From the NCBI GenBank assembly GCA_018369555.1, contig JAGZCC010000010.1:1-47339 (forward strand): a DNA stretch of 47,339 nucleotides. Direction: 5' to 3'. The position numbers and the translations under genes were made by a program. Source of the stretch: Thomasclavelia spiroformis. GTDB taxonomy: Bacteria > Bacillota_I > Bacilli_A > Erysipelotrichales > Coprobacillaceae. Shown here in pieces: positions 1 to 8,941 of this stretch; position 1 is the first letter of the stretch; each line of letters begins with the position of its first letter. The notes under the pieces were generated by a model that saw nothing but the letters and a program-made list of their open reading frames with translations, searched no databases and had not been told where the DNA came from.

Positions 1-329
1 TATACCCCTTTTATATTTTTGATTTAAGCTTATGACATTGTATCATATACTAGCTAGTTCTTCCATTTAACTGGTACAGTTTTTATTCTAGCATCAGTCC
101 CGACATATCCTTTGCCATATGATTTCTCACTTAGGCATTGTTCTGCCGACTTCACCTAGCTTCACACACATTCATGCTGTTACAATCCTGTGCATGTAGG
201 AGTATCAGACTGTTTGTTTCAAGCCAACATGACGGCTATCATTCCAAACATCAGATATTCAGTTGTGATTTTCTATTAAGAAAATCCTCCTATTTCGTGC
301 CTATGCACTTATAAGGAAACGTTTCGCAC
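1..329 (-). mobile_element. Group II intron, 5' part (domain I), cut by the left edge
   Basis: Read on the minus strand, the RNA would begin GUGCG at base 329, the group II 5' consensus, directly after a G that ends an interrupted reading frame. The next 300 bases do not continue any protein. They hold dense paired elements, such as GATTTTC/GAAAATC around 258-277 and CATAT/ATATG near 104-122, plus a GGCAGAAC-AATGCC segment that resembles bacterial group II domain I. The intron-encoded reverse transcriptase and domains V and VI would lie beyond base 1. EBS1/IBS1 pairing could not be identified with confidence. A different structured insertion is possible but less likely. Confidence 0.72.
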
Positions 330-1728
330 CTTTAATTTGATAATTCTCTTTTAACAACTCCTTAGCCTTTTCGATTCGACATTCAGTAACTAAATCTGTA
401 AAATTCTTAGATGTGTAACTACTTAATAGGTTACTGACATATCCTGGTGTTACTTCTAAATATGTTGCTACATTATTTAAAGTAATTGCTTTATTGTAAT
501 TAATCGAAATATAATCCAATGCTTTTTTAACCAAAGCATTAGAAGTTCTAGTATCAATATCTTTAATCGTTTTAACTAAAATATCAATAAAATCATTAAT
601 TCTATCTAATAACTCATGGTATGGATCCTCTACATCTATTTTAATTACATAAGCCTTATCACACATACTTATCTTAAAACCGAATTCTTGATTAAATAAA
701 TTTATCAAAATTTCATTAAAATCCCAAATCAATTTAAGCAATGTTTCTTTATCAAGATATAAAATTTCCAAATAAAATAAATTGATTTTTCTATTAACTC
801 CTAACATATTCATACTTAAAAAATCATTAATCAAACCCGAACATAATTTTTTAAGATCATAATTCAGTTTTACACGATTACTATAATTATTTTTTTGCAA
901 CCTTATTGAACCGCCAATATTTTCGATTGCACTAACATATGAATTATAAAATTCATCAAATCCTTCACAAATTGTGCCAACCCCCATCTGTGTTAAATCT
1001 TTAAAATATTTCTTTATTAATGCTTCAAATATCAAAACATCTTGCTTTGATAAACTAGCTAAACTAAACACAAATAACACGTGCACTTCATAATAACTAT
1101 CCATCATACAACAACATCCCAAGTCCTCAACTTCGGTAATAAATTGCTGTATTTGATACTGATTAAAACTATCATCTTGAAAAACTAAACAAAAACCTGA
1201 TTTTGGAACAATATTAAGTAACGAAAAATATCTTTCAATTTCACTAGATTTAGAATTTTTAACAATACTATGAATACAATCGCTTTCAACAATCGGTTTT
1301 ATCTCCTCAACCTTTAACACTAAACGGGTAGTTTGATTTTTTTGACTTTCCCTATTATCAATTTTATTAATCACTTGATATATTGCATTAAACATCTTTT
1401 CATTAGATACCGGTTTTAAAATAAAATCTTCAACGCCTAATTTAATTGCCTCTTTAGCATATTCAAAATAGTTATATGATGTTACAACTAAACTAACAAC
1501 ATCTTTATTTATCTTTTTTGCCTTTGCAATCGTTTCTAAGCCATTTATTCCTGGCAAGTTTATATCACATATCAAAATATGTATTTCAATTTTTTTTAAT
1601 AATTCTAGTGCTTCTAGCCCATTTGAAGCACTATAAACAATTAACGTTTCAAAAAAGTGTTCCTGCAACAAACCAACTAACGCTCTACGTTCTATCTCTT
1701 CATCTTCAACAATTAATATTTTATACAT
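301..1728 (-). CDS. YesN-type response regulator, AraC output domain interrupted by intron
   Basis: The receiver domain (residues 1-120) has E8/D9, phospho-acceptor D55 (ICDINLPG), T83 and K105. A long linker follows, then an AraC-type helix-turn-helix beginning near residue 408 (ALDYISINYNKAITLNNVATYLEVTPGYVSNLL). The second HTH stops short at KENYQIK. The last nine codons, GAKRFLISA, are intron sequence ending at a TAG. Family members continue about 35-40 more residues here, so the unspliced protein should bind DNA poorly; splicing could restore it. The start overlaps the end of the kinase gene by 8 bases. With the kinase and the lipoprotein it should form one sugar-responsive regulatory unit, by analogy with YesMN and LytS/YesN systems. 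Confidence 0.88.
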   Translation of the reverse strand: MYKILIVEDEEIERRALVGLLQEHFFETLIVYSASNGLEALELLKKIEIHILICDINLPGINGLETIAKAKKINKDVVSLVVTSYNYFEYAKEAIKLGVEDFILKPVSNEKMFNAIYQVINKIDNRESQKNQTTRLVLKVEEIKPIVESDCIHSIVKNSKSSEIERYFSLLNIVPKSGFCLVFQDDSFNQYQIQQFITEVEDLGCCCMMDSYYEVHVLFVFSLASLSKQDVLIFEALIKKYFKDLTQMGVGTICEGFDEFYNSYVSAIENIGGSIRLQKNNYSNRVKLNYDLKKLCSGLINDFLSMNMLGVNRKINLFYLEILYLDKETLLKLIWDFNEILINLFNQEFGFKISMCDKAYVIKIDVEDPYHELLDRINDFIDILVKTIKDIDTRTSNALVKKALDYISINYNKAITLNNVATYLEVTPGYVSNLLSSYTSKNFTDLVTECRIEKAKELLKENYQIKGAKRFLISA

Positions 1729-3181
1729 ATCCCTTACCTACCCTAATTTCGATAATAACTTCAAATCCACATTCAGGATAACTATTAAATGATATACTAG
1801 CATTTTTACCATAAAACATTTTAATCCTTTGAATAACATTATACAAACCTAAATTACTTTTTTCATTATCTGTTTGAAAATCATTCAAAACACTCTTTTC
1901 TAACACATCCGTTTCCAATCCCACTCCATTATCACTTACACTAATCACAACATTTTCATCATTTTTTTGAATATTAATTACAACCTCACCATCTTCAATA
2001 ACATTTTTCAACCCATGTTTAACAGCATTTTCAATTAACGGTTGAATTAATAAACCTGGTATTTGAATATTAGGTAAATTATCTGCGACATTTAAAATAA
2101 AATCAATTCTTTGATGAAAACGTTTTTCTTGAAGATAAATATAATTTTCGACTGACTCTATTTCACTATATAAGTCACTTGTTTTATTCGCTTTATCTAA
2201 GGCATAACGTAATAACATTGCTGTTTTATCAACCATTGCCCCTGTATCCACAGCATTTTCACGATAAGCTGTTTTATAAATCATATTTAAGGTATTAAAT
2301 AAAAAGTGCGGATTTATTTGATTTTGAAGCATTTTTAATTCACTCAAAGCTAATAATTCATCTTTTTTCGAATTTTCATTTTCTTTCTCTAATAATTGAT
2401 GTTTTAATGTTGCTTTTTCTTTTTCGTTTTCAATATTTTTTTGTACATGCTGTGCCATATCATCTAAAGCTATACATAAGTTTTCCATTTCAATTGAAGT
2501 ATTAGAAATATCTGATAAATCATACTCACCTTTCTTTATCAATTTTATGTTATTTAAAATTTGATATAGTGGCTTTGTAAATGATTTTACTGTAATAATT
2601 GAGAATAAAACAAGCCAAACTATTCCCAAAATCATTATCATCGCCAACATTATAAATATTTTTTCTTCATAATTATGAATTTCTTTTTGTTGATTTTTTA
2701 TATCATCTGTTAAATATTCATAATATGTAACACTTGCTTTTTCTAATAATGAATACTGTTTTAAAAATTCATTATATTTAATTTGATAATCGGTTGGACT
2801 AGCATTTTTAGTATCTATTGCAGCATTTTGATAACTTTCAACCATATTGTTAAGCAAATTAATTCGCCATTGATATTCTTCATCAATCCCAGCTTTTACA
2901 CTATTTAATTTATTGCGTGCTTTCTTTATTGATTGATTATACTTTTCAACATCATCTATATTTTCAGTATATAAATAACTTTTAAAACTAAAATTGGCTT
3001 TTTCAATATAATCATAAAATTCACTAATATTACTATATAACTGAATTGCATTATTATATTTTTTTGATGCAATACTGCTCAACATAAAATACAAGCCAAT
3101 AAAAACTGCAATTACTATAATTAAACAAATATCTATTTTAATAATACTTCTTTTAAAACTGATCTTTGACTTATTTTTCAT
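1721..3181 (-). CDS. YesM/LytS-type sensor histidine kinase
   Basis: The 486-residue protein has a transmembrane helix at about 16-38, a mostly helical extracellular region at 40-173, a second helix at about 174-197, a HAMP-like segment and a coiled coil to about 280. The His_kinase motif NQINPHFLFN follows, with phospho-acceptor H292. The ATPase domain shows the N box LIQPLIENAVKHG (N385), DNGVGL and GLYNVIQRIK. This is the YesM/LytS class, normally paired with a YesN regulator, which follows with an 8-base overlap. It overlaps the upstream lipoprotein gene by 4 bases and has a Shine-Dalgarno AGAGG ahead of ATG. The outer helical domain probably contacts the lipoprotein rather than binding sugar itself (inference). 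Confidence 0.93.
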   Translation of the reverse strand: MKNKSKISFKRSIIKIDICLIIVIAVFIGLYFMLSSIASKKYNNAIQLYSNISEFYDYIEKANFSFKSYLYTENIDDVEKYNQSIKKARNKLNSVKAGIDEEYQWRINLLNNMVESYQNAAIDTKNASPTDYQIKYNEFLKQYSLLEKASVTYYEYLTDDIKNQQKEIHNYEEKIFIMLAMIMILGIVWLVLFSIITVKSFTKPLYQILNNIKLIKKGEYDLSDISNTSIEMENLCIALDDMAQHVQKNIENEKEKATLKHQLLEKENENSKKDELLALSELKMLQNQINPHFLFNTLNMIYKTAYRENAVDTGAMVDKTAMLLRYALDKANKTSDLYSEIESVENYIYLQEKRFHQRIDFILNVADNLPNIQIPGLLIQPLIENAVKHGLKNVIEDGEVVINIQKNDENVVISVSDNGVGLETDVLEKSVLNDFQTDNEKSNLGLYNVIQRIKMFYGKNASISFNSYPECGFEVIIEIRVGKGYV

Positions 3182-4122
3182 TTCAATTCCTCTTGATAAC
3201 TAAATACATTTTCACTAGTCACTAAAATTAACTTAACACTATTAACCGTTTGTGTCAGTTCTTTTCCCTCCACAAGATGATCATATAACCAATTTGCTGC
3301 TTCATAACCATAATTATAAAAAGATGTAACAACACTGCCATCAATTTGACCATCTTTAATTAATTCAATGGTTTCTGGCATATCATCAACACCATATATA
3401 AGCATTGAATCTCGAACATTTAATTGATTAGCCACCTCATTACAAGAAACCGCAGATTCACCTGCAAAATTGATAGCCACATTAATTTTTGTTGTTGATA
3501 AAATATTATACCATTCTTTTTTCGCACGAATAAAATCTGATTTAGATTCACTAATTACTTTTATTTCATATCCACCAGGATGCATTTTAAAGACACTTTC
3601 TATTTCTTTAATTTGATCAGTTGCTATATCAAAATTCTTTTCTGCAACTTGAATTCCAATCTCCAAAAAAGTTTCTTTCCCTAAACATTTTTCAATATCA
3701 TTTAAAAACAATTTAGCCTGTTCATTAAAATTTTTTCCTAAATACGCAAATCTTTCGCTTTCTTCAACATCAGAATCAACTAATAAAATAGGAATCCCTT
3801 TTTCTTTAGCCTTTTTAATCAGTGTACTATCAATAACTCCTTGAGTAATGATTGCATCAGCTCGTTGAGAAATCGCCGTTTCAATTACTTCTTCCATTTT
3901 TTGGGTATCAATGGCTATTGGCCCAATCCAATCACCATATATCTTCTTTTCTCTACATGCACCATCAAAGCCCTCCTTTGCCTTCAACCACACTTCATGA
4001 TCCTTTAATGGTGTCGCAAAAACAAAATATGGCCGATCATCAAAAGAATCATTTTCAGCAGTATCACTAGTGCATCCTATTAACATTAACATAATTATTA
4101 GTACATATACGATCTTCTTCAT
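3178..4122 (-). CDS. Substrate-binding lipoprotein, sugar-binding (Peripla_BP_4) type
   Basis: A lipoprotein signal peptide ends in the lipobox LIGC, with C17 as the predicted lipidated residue. The rest is a two-lobed periplasmic-binding-protein fold of the ribose/xylose type, with motifs such as ADAIITQGVIDSTLIKKAKEKGIPILLVDSD and later INFAGESAV and YGVDD. No ABC permease or ATPase gene lies nearby; a kinase and a regulator follow with overlapping ends. It is therefore more likely a ligand sensor feeding the kinase than a transport protein. The known parallel is the XylFII-LytS-YesN xylose sensor of clostridia. The actual ligand cannot be read from sequence. The start follows an AAGGGGTG ribosome site. 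Confidence 0.86.
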   Translation of the reverse strand: MKKIVYVLIIMLMLIGCTSDTAENDSFDDRPYFVFATPLKDHEVWLKAKEGFDGACREKKIYGDWIGPIAIDTQKMEEVIETAISQRADAIITQGVIDSTLIKKAKEKGIPILLVDSDVEESERFAYLGKNFNEQAKLFLNDIEKCLGKETFLEIGIQVAEKNFDIATDQIKEIESVFKMHPGGYEIKVISESKSDFIRAKKEWYNILSTTKINVAINFAGESAVSCNEVANQLNVRDSMLIYGVDDMPETIELIKDGQIDGSVVTSFYNYGYEAANWLYDHLVEGKELTQTVNSVKLILVTSENVFSYQEELK

Positions 4123-4148
4123 AGCACCTTCACCCCTTAGTCTTATTT

Positions 4149-4154
4149 ATTATA
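4149..4154 (-). promoter_or_regulatory. Candidate -10 for the sensor operon
   Basis: The minus strand has TATAAT here, 27 bases before the lipoprotein start. No good -35 is visible, because the expected place overlaps the T-tract of the dnaJ terminator. The promoter may be weak or activator dependent. Confidence 0.35.
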
Positions 4155-4173
4155 CATTATTTATTAGGAAAAA

Positions 4174-4206
4174 TAAAAAAATCCGGATTTTTATCCAAAT
4201 CCAGAT
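4174..4206 (-). terminator. Terminator after dnaJ
   Basis: On the minus strand ATCTGGATTT pairs with AAATCCGGAT (one G-U pair), followed by a run of T. It closes the hrcA-grpE-dnaK-dnaJ operon. Confidence 0.85.
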
Positions 4207-4214
4207 CCATAACA

Positions 4215-5339
4215 TTATTTTTTAAACTTACGTTTAAAAAGATCAAACGGTGATTCTTTTTTCTTTGATAATTTAGAAAGTTTCGTATACAATTCACGTT
4301 CTTCCATTGATAATTTAGTTGGAATCTTAACTTCAATTTTAACCATCTCATCACCATAAGTAGAACCACGCAAATCTTTAACACCTTTTCCTTTTAATCG
4401 TAAGACCGCTCCCGATTGAGTTCCCGCAGGAATTTTAACAGTAACATCACCATGAACAGTTGGTACATCGACTTCACATCCTAAAGTCGCATCGACATTC
4501 GAAACAGGAACAGTAATATGAATATTTCTACCTTCGCGTCTAAAATGTTCATGTGGTTTTACTTGAATCTCTACATATAAATCACCATTAGATCCCCCAT
4601 TACTTCCACGACCACCTTTACCAGATACTCGTAAACGTTGATTAGAATCAATACCTGCAGGGATATCTAATTCGACAGTAACTGTTTTTGTTTCATAGCC
4701 TTTACCATGACAATGTGAACATTTATTACGTACAACTTTTCCAGTCCCATTACAATCTGGGCATGTTGTCTCACTTACAAATGTACCAAACGGAGAACGT
4801 TGCTGTTGTTGTATCGTTCCACGGCCACCACAACGTGAACATGTTTGAACATCATTAGGGTCTTTAGCCCCTGTTCCATTACAATGGCTACATGGCGCAT
4901 CATATGTTACCTTAATATCTTTTTTAACACCGTGAACAGCTTCCATAAACTCGATATTTAAGCCCATTAAATGATCATCGCCACGTCTTGGACCATTATT
5001 TCTTTGACGACTTCTTCCACCACCGCCAAAGAATGAACCAAATATATCACCTAAATCAACATCTTCAAAACCAAAGCCACCAAATCCTCCAGCACCACCA
5101 TTTCCAGCACCTTGTTCAAATGCTGCATGACCAAAACGATCATATGTGGCTTTTTTATTTGGATCAGATAAAACTTCATAAGCCTCTTGGACTTCTTTAA
5201 ATTTTTCTTCAGCTCCAGGTTCTTTATTAATATCAGGATGATATTGTTTTGCTTTTTTACGATAAGCACGTTTTATTTCATCAGGTGAAGCTTGTTTCGA
5301 CACCCCTAAAACTTCATAGTAATCTCTTTTATCAGCCAT
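4215..5339 (-). CDS. dnaJ: Chaperone protein DnaJ (Hsp40)
   Basis: This is a full-length 374-residue type I DnaJ. The J domain is at about 5-70 with the HPD tripeptide (KQYHPDINKEP), which stimulates DnaK ATPase. A glycine-rich linker covers about 75-115. The zinc-binding domain has four CxxCxGxG repeats (CSHCNGTG, CSRCGGRG, CPDCNGTG, CSHCHGKG). The C-terminal client-binding and dimer domains follow. It is the last gene of the heat-shock operon, 55 bases after dnaK with a weak hairpin in between. Expression is expected to follow HrcA control from the upstream CIRCE promoter. Confidence 0.98.
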   Translation of the reverse strand: MADKRDYYEVLGVSKQASPDEIKRAYRKKAKQYHPDINKEPGAEEKFKEVQEAYEVLSDPNKKATYDRFGHAAFEQGAGNGGAGGFGGFGFEDVDLGDIFGSFFGGGGRSRQRNNGPRRGDDHLMGLNIEFMEAVHGVKKDIKVTYDAPCSHCNGTGAKDPNDVQTCSRCGGRGTIQQQQRSPFGTFVSETTCPDCNGTGKVVRNKCSHCHGKGYETKTVTVELDIPAGIDSNQRLRVSGKGGRGSNGGSNGDLYVEIQVKPHEHFRREGRNIHITVPVSNVDATLGCEVDVPTVHGDVTVKIPAGTQSGAVLRLKGKGVKDLRGSTYGDEMVKIEVKIPTKLSMEERELYTKLSKLSKKKESPFDLFKRKFKK

Positions 5340-5367
5340 CTTTCCACCCTCTTTTTACTATATAAAA

Positions 5368-5384
5368 CCAAGGCAAAGCCTTGG
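5368..5384 (-). terminator. Attenuating hairpin between dnaK and dnaJ
   Basis: CCAAGGC-TTT-GCCTTGG is followed by only four T. Leaky termination or RNA-stability control could make dnaK more abundant than dnaJ (inference). Confidence 0.6.
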
Positions 5385-5394
5385 CTTTAATAAA

Positions 5395-7203
5395 TTAGTT
5401 CTTTTCTTCAAAATCGGCATCAACAACATTATCATCTTGAGTTGTATTTGCACTGTTAGCATCAGCATTTGCACCTTGTTGTTGATATGCATATGAAGCC
5501 ATTTGTTGTGCCATTTGTTCTAATTCACTCATTTTAGCTTCTAATGTAGCCATATCATTATTATCTAAAGCTGTTTTTAATTCATCTTTCAATTTTTGTG
5601 CAGATTCTTTTTGTGTTGCATCGATTTTATCACCTTGTTCTGCTAATGCTTTATCAATTTCATTAATCATTTGTTCAGCTTTGTTTCTTGTTTCAATATC
5701 TTTACGTTTCTTTTCATCTTCAGCTTTATTAGCTTCAGCTTCTTTAACCATTCTATCAATTTCTTCATCACTTAATCCAGTTGAGTTTTGAATAACGATA
5801 GATTGTTCTTTTTGAGTTTTTAAGTCTTTAGCTTTAACATTTACGATACCATTTACATCAATGCTGAAAGTTACTTCGATTTGAGGTACACCACGTGGTG
5901 CAGGTTCAATACCATCTAATTTAAATAAACCTAATTGTTTATTATCTTTAGCCATTGATCTTTCACCTTGTAATACATTGATATCTACAGCAGGTTGGTT
6001 ATCAGCAGCAGTTGAGAAAATTTGAGATTTTGTAGTTGGAATTGTAGTATTTCTTTCAATTAATACTGTCATAACACCACCCATTGTTTCAATTCCTAAT
6101 GACAATGGTGTAACATCTAATAATAATACATCTTTAACATCACCAGCAATAACTCCACCTTGAATTGCAGCACCCATTGATACTACTTCGTCAGGGTTAA
6201 CAGATTTATTTGGTTCTTTACCTAATAATCTTTTAACTGATTCTTGAACAGCAGGGATACGAGTAGATCCACCAACTAATAATACTTGATGAATTTCAGT
6301 TGGGTCCATACCAGCATCTTTTAATGCTTGACGGACAGGAATTTCTGTTCTTTCAACTAAATCACGTGTTAATTCATCAAATTTAGCTCTTGTTAAAGTT
6401 AATTCCAAGTGTAATGGTCCAGCAGCCCCAGCTGAAATAAATGGTAATGAAATTTGTGTTTGCATAGTTCCTGATAAATCTTTTTTAGCTTTTTCAGCAG
6501 CTTCTTTGATACGTTGCATAGCCATTTTATCAGCAGATAAATCGATACCTTGTTCTTTTTTAAATTCATCAATGACCCAATTCATAATCTTTTGGTCAAA
6601 ATCATCTCCACCAAGTTGGTTATCTCCAGCTGTAGCCAATACTTCAAATGTACCATCAGCTAAATCTAAGATAGATACGTCAAATGTACCTCCACCTAAG
6701 TCATATACTAATACTTTTTGTTCTTGATCTAATTTATCAAGTCCAAACGCTAAAGCTGCAGCAGTTGGTTCGTTAATAATACGTTCAACTTCTAATCCAG
6801 CAATCTTACCAGCATCTTTAGTTGCTTGACGTTGCGCATCATTAAAATAAGCAGGAACAGTAATAACCGCTTTAGTAACTGTTTCACCTAAATATGCTTC
6901 AGCAGTTGCTTTTAAATTTTGTAAAATCATCGCAGAAATTTCTTGAGGTGTATAATCTTTACCATTAACATGTTCTTTATGACTAGTACCCATATGACGT
7001 TTTACTGACATAACAGTATCTGGATTAGTAACTGCTTGACGTTTTGCAACTTCACCAACAATAATTTCACCATTTTTAAATGATACTACTGAAGGAGTAG
7101 TTCTATTTCCTTCGGCATTAGCAATTACTTTAACTTCACCGCTTTCCATAACACTAACACATGAATTTGTTGTACCTAAATCAATACCAATAATTTTACT
7201 CAT
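5395..7203 (-). CDS. dnaK: Chaperone protein DnaK (Hsp70)
   Basis: A complete 602-residue cytosolic Hsp70. The N-terminal actin-like ATPase opens with the phosphate loop GIDLGTTNSC and carries VYDLGGGTFDVS and LLVGGSTRIPAV. The linker VLLLDVTPLSLGIETMGG leads into the substrate-binding domain, and a helical lid ends in a Q/A/N-rich tail and DADFEEKN. It works with GrpE just upstream (17-base gap) and DnaJ downstream. Codon use looks strongly adapted, as expected for an abundant protein. Confidence 0.99.
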   Translation of the reverse strand: MSKIIGIDLGTTNSCVSVMESGEVKVIANAEGNRTTPSVVSFKNGEIIVGEVAKRQAVTNPDTVMSVKRHMGTSHKEHVNGKDYTPQEISAMILQNLKATAEAYLGETVTKAVITVPAYFNDAQRQATKDAGKIAGLEVERIINEPTAAALAFGLDKLDQEQKVLVYDLGGGTFDVSILDLADGTFEVLATAGDNQLGGDDFDQKIMNWVIDEFKKEQGIDLSADKMAMQRIKEAAEKAKKDLSGTMQTQISLPFISAGAAGPLHLELTLTRAKFDELTRDLVERTEIPVRQALKDAGMDPTEIHQVLLVGGSTRIPAVQESVKRLLGKEPNKSVNPDEVVSMGAAIQGGVIAGDVKDVLLLDVTPLSLGIETMGGVMTVLIERNTTIPTTKSQIFSTAADNQPAVDINVLQGERSMAKDNKQLGLFKLDGIEPAPRGVPQIEVTFSIDVNGIVNVKAKDLKTQKEQSIVIQNSTGLSDEEIDRMVKEAEANKAEDEKKRKDIETRNKAEQMINEIDKALAEQGDKIDATQKESAQKLKDELKTALDNNDMATLEAKMSELEQMAQQMASYAYQQQGANADANSANTTQDDNVVDADFEEKN

Positions 7204-7219
7204 AATAAATTCCTCCTAT

Positions 7220-7756
7220 TTATTCACTTACTTTTACTAAAGATGCACGAATAACGCGATCTTTTAATTTATATCCTTTTTGTAATTCTTCAACAACCAT
7301 ATTTGACTCAAAGTTATCGTCTTTCACTGTCATTACAGCTTGGTGGAAGTTTGGATCAAACTCTTTCCCTGCTGTTTCAATTACTTCAACACCTTGAGAT
7401 TTTAAAACTTGCATCAACTGATTATAAATCATTTCATATCCTTTTAAGAAATTTTTAATTTCATCACTTGGATTTTCTACAGCTAATGATCTTTCAAAAT
7501 TGTCAACTACCGGTAACAATTCTTCAATAAAAGATTGCATCATAAATTTCATCGCATTTGCATGTTCATTTTGCAATCTTTTCTTAAGATTTTCCATATC
7601 TGCAAACACTTTATAATAATCAGTCTTCCAAGTATTTACTTCTTCTTCCAAAGCTACTAATTGTTCTTCAACAGTAACTTCTTTTTCTTTATTTTCAACT
7701 GTCTCTTCAACAGTTTCATTTTCAGATTCTTCATTTACTACTTCTTTATCAGCCAT
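7220..7756 (-). CDS. grpE: Nucleotide exchange factor GrpE
   Basis: GrpE releases ADP from DnaK. The 178-residue protein has an acidic N-terminal tail, a long coiled-coil region (VEEQLVALEEEVNTWKTDYYKVFADMENLKKR) and the C-terminal beta domain with FDPNFHQAVM. An upstream in-frame GTG is possible, but the ATG at 7756 has GAGGTG at good spacing and gives the usual MADKE-like start. It lies 11 bases after hrcA. Confidence 0.96.
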   Translation of the reverse strand: MADKEVVNEESENETVEETVENKEKEVTVEEQLVALEEEVNTWKTDYYKVFADMENLKKRLQNEHANAMKFMMQSFIEELLPVVDNFERSLAVENPSDEIKNFLKGYEMIYNQLMQVLKSQGVEVIETAGKEFDPNFHQAVMTVKDDNFESNMVVEELQKGYKLKDRVIRASLVKVSE

Positions 7757-7767
7757 TACATTCACCT

Positions 7768-8808
7768 CTATTCATCTTTTTTATCATCTGATTCATCAAA
7801 GAAAGCCTGTTCAATATTCTTTGAAATATAATCTATTAAAGAAACCACTTTTTCATAAGGCATTCTTGTTGGTCCTATTACCGAAATAGATCCTTTAGTT
7901 GTCGCCCCAGTTTTAAACGAGGCAGATATTACTGAAACATCATCAATTTCATTAATTGGTGAATCAGTTCCAATTCTTACCGTTACCCCTTCTTCATCAG
8001 ATAAAGGTTGTAAGGCATTCCATACCTGAGAGTTTTCAAACGCACTAACGATTCTTCTCAATTTATTTACATCATTATATTCTGGTTGATATAACATATT
8101 CTCTTTTCCAGAAAAATAAACATTACTTGATGCAAATTTCACAAACGCTTCTAGAAAAGCATTAAATAACTCTTCATGTTCCTTAATCTTTGCTGACAAA
8201 ATAGGTTTAACATCACGTTCTAATCTAAATGCGACTTGTTCAATTGGAGTTCCAATCAACAAATCATTCATTACATTAACGCAGCTAATTAAATCATCAA
8301 TATTATGATGTCTATTTAAATCAAAAACCTTATTTTCAACATACCCTTGATTAGTTATAATAATTGCTGTAACTCGATCATCATTTAAAGGTACAACACT
8401 AATCCTTTGTAATGTATCTTTACTTGAATCCGGTCCTAAGACAACTGATGTTAAATGTGTTAATTCACTTAACATTTGACAGCTCTTATGAATCATTTCA
8501 TCCAATGTACGATGACGATCACTAAATATTTGTGCGACTTGATTTTTTAACCCTTCATCTAAATCTCTTTTTTCAAGATTATCAACATAGAAGCGATATC
8601 CTTCAACCGAAGGAATTCTTCCAGAAGAAGTATGGGTTTTTTCTAAATATCCATAATCCTCAAGAAAACTCATCTCATTACGGATGGTTGCACTAGAATA
8701 TGGCAATTGATACTTTGTCATTAAAGCTTTAGAACCAACTGGTTCAGCAGTTTCAATAAACTCATCAACAATACATTTAAAAATCAATAATTGCCGTGCT
8801 GTTAGCAT
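7768..8808 (-). CDS. hrcA: Heat-inducible transcription repressor HrcA
   Basis: HrcA binds CIRCE operators and represses the chaperone operon; its activity depends on GroEL in characterised species. The winged helix is at the N-terminus (MLTARQLLIFKCIVDEF, then EPVGSKAL and SSATIRNEM), followed by the GAF-like and dimer domains. The open frame extends to 8865, but that start would put the CIRCE operator inside the coding region. ATG at 8808 gives MLTARQL as in Bacillus HrcA (about 343 residues; here 346) and has a GGATGG ribosome site. Confidence 0.96.
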   Translation of the reverse strand: MLTARQLLIFKCIVDEFIETAEPVGSKALMTKYQLPYSSATIRNEMSFLEDYGYLEKTHTSSGRIPSVEGYRFYVDNLEKRDLDEGLKNQVAQIFSDRHRTLDEMIHKSCQMLSELTHLTSVVLGPDSSKDTLQRISVVPLNDDRVTAIIITNQGYVENKVFDLNRHHNIDDLISCVNVMNDLLIGTPIEQVAFRLERDVKPILSAKIKEHEELFNAFLEAFVKFASSNVYFSGKENMLYQPEYNDVNKLRRIVSAFENSQVWNALQPLSDEEGVTVRIGTDSPINEIDDVSVISASFKTGATTKGSISVIGPTRMPYEKVVSLIDYISKNIEQAFFDESDDKKDE

Positions 8809-8822
8809 TTTTTTCACCATCC

Positions 8823-8849
8823 TTAGCACTCTTTCTTCCTTTGTGCTAA
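8823..8849 (-). promoter_or_regulatory. CIRCE operator 1
   Basis: TTAGCACTC, nine bases, then TTGTGCTAA: the CIRCE inverted repeat with two mismatches in the right arm (GA to TT). It lies in the 5' leader, just before the hrcA start. Confidence 0.93.
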
Positions 8850-8853
8850 ATAC

Positions 8854-8881
8854 ATTATACATCAATTTTTAGCACTGTCAA
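8854..8881 (-). promoter_or_regulatory. Sigma-A promoter of hrcA-grpE-dnaK-dnaJ
   Basis: A perfect -35 TTGACA (8876-8881) and a perfect -10 TATAAT (8854-8859) are separated by 16 bases. The predicted start site falls inside CIRCE 1. Confidence 0.92.
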
Positions 8882-8895
8882 CAACTTTGTGCTAA
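8869..8895 (-). promoter_or_regulatory. CIRCE operator 2
   Basis: TTAGCACTG, nine bases, then TTGTGCTAA. It overlaps the -35 box, so HrcA binding here would block RNA polymerase directly. Both operators carry the same right-arm change. Confidence 0.9.
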
Positions 8896-8900
8896 AAATC

Positions 8901-8941
8901 ATAAAAAAGAAAAATATCACTCTAATCAAGAATGATATTTT
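8901..8941 (-). terminator. Terminator after hemW
   Basis: AAATATCATTCT pairs with AGAGTGATATTT around a 5-base loop and is followed by a T-rich tail. It starts at the hemW stop codon and isolates the heat-shock operon. Confidence 0.8.

Noticed and set aside
8809..8865. Longer N-terminus of hrcA
   Set aside because: It would be encoded by the CIRCE operator and the promoter start region, and the shorter start matches HrcA of other species.
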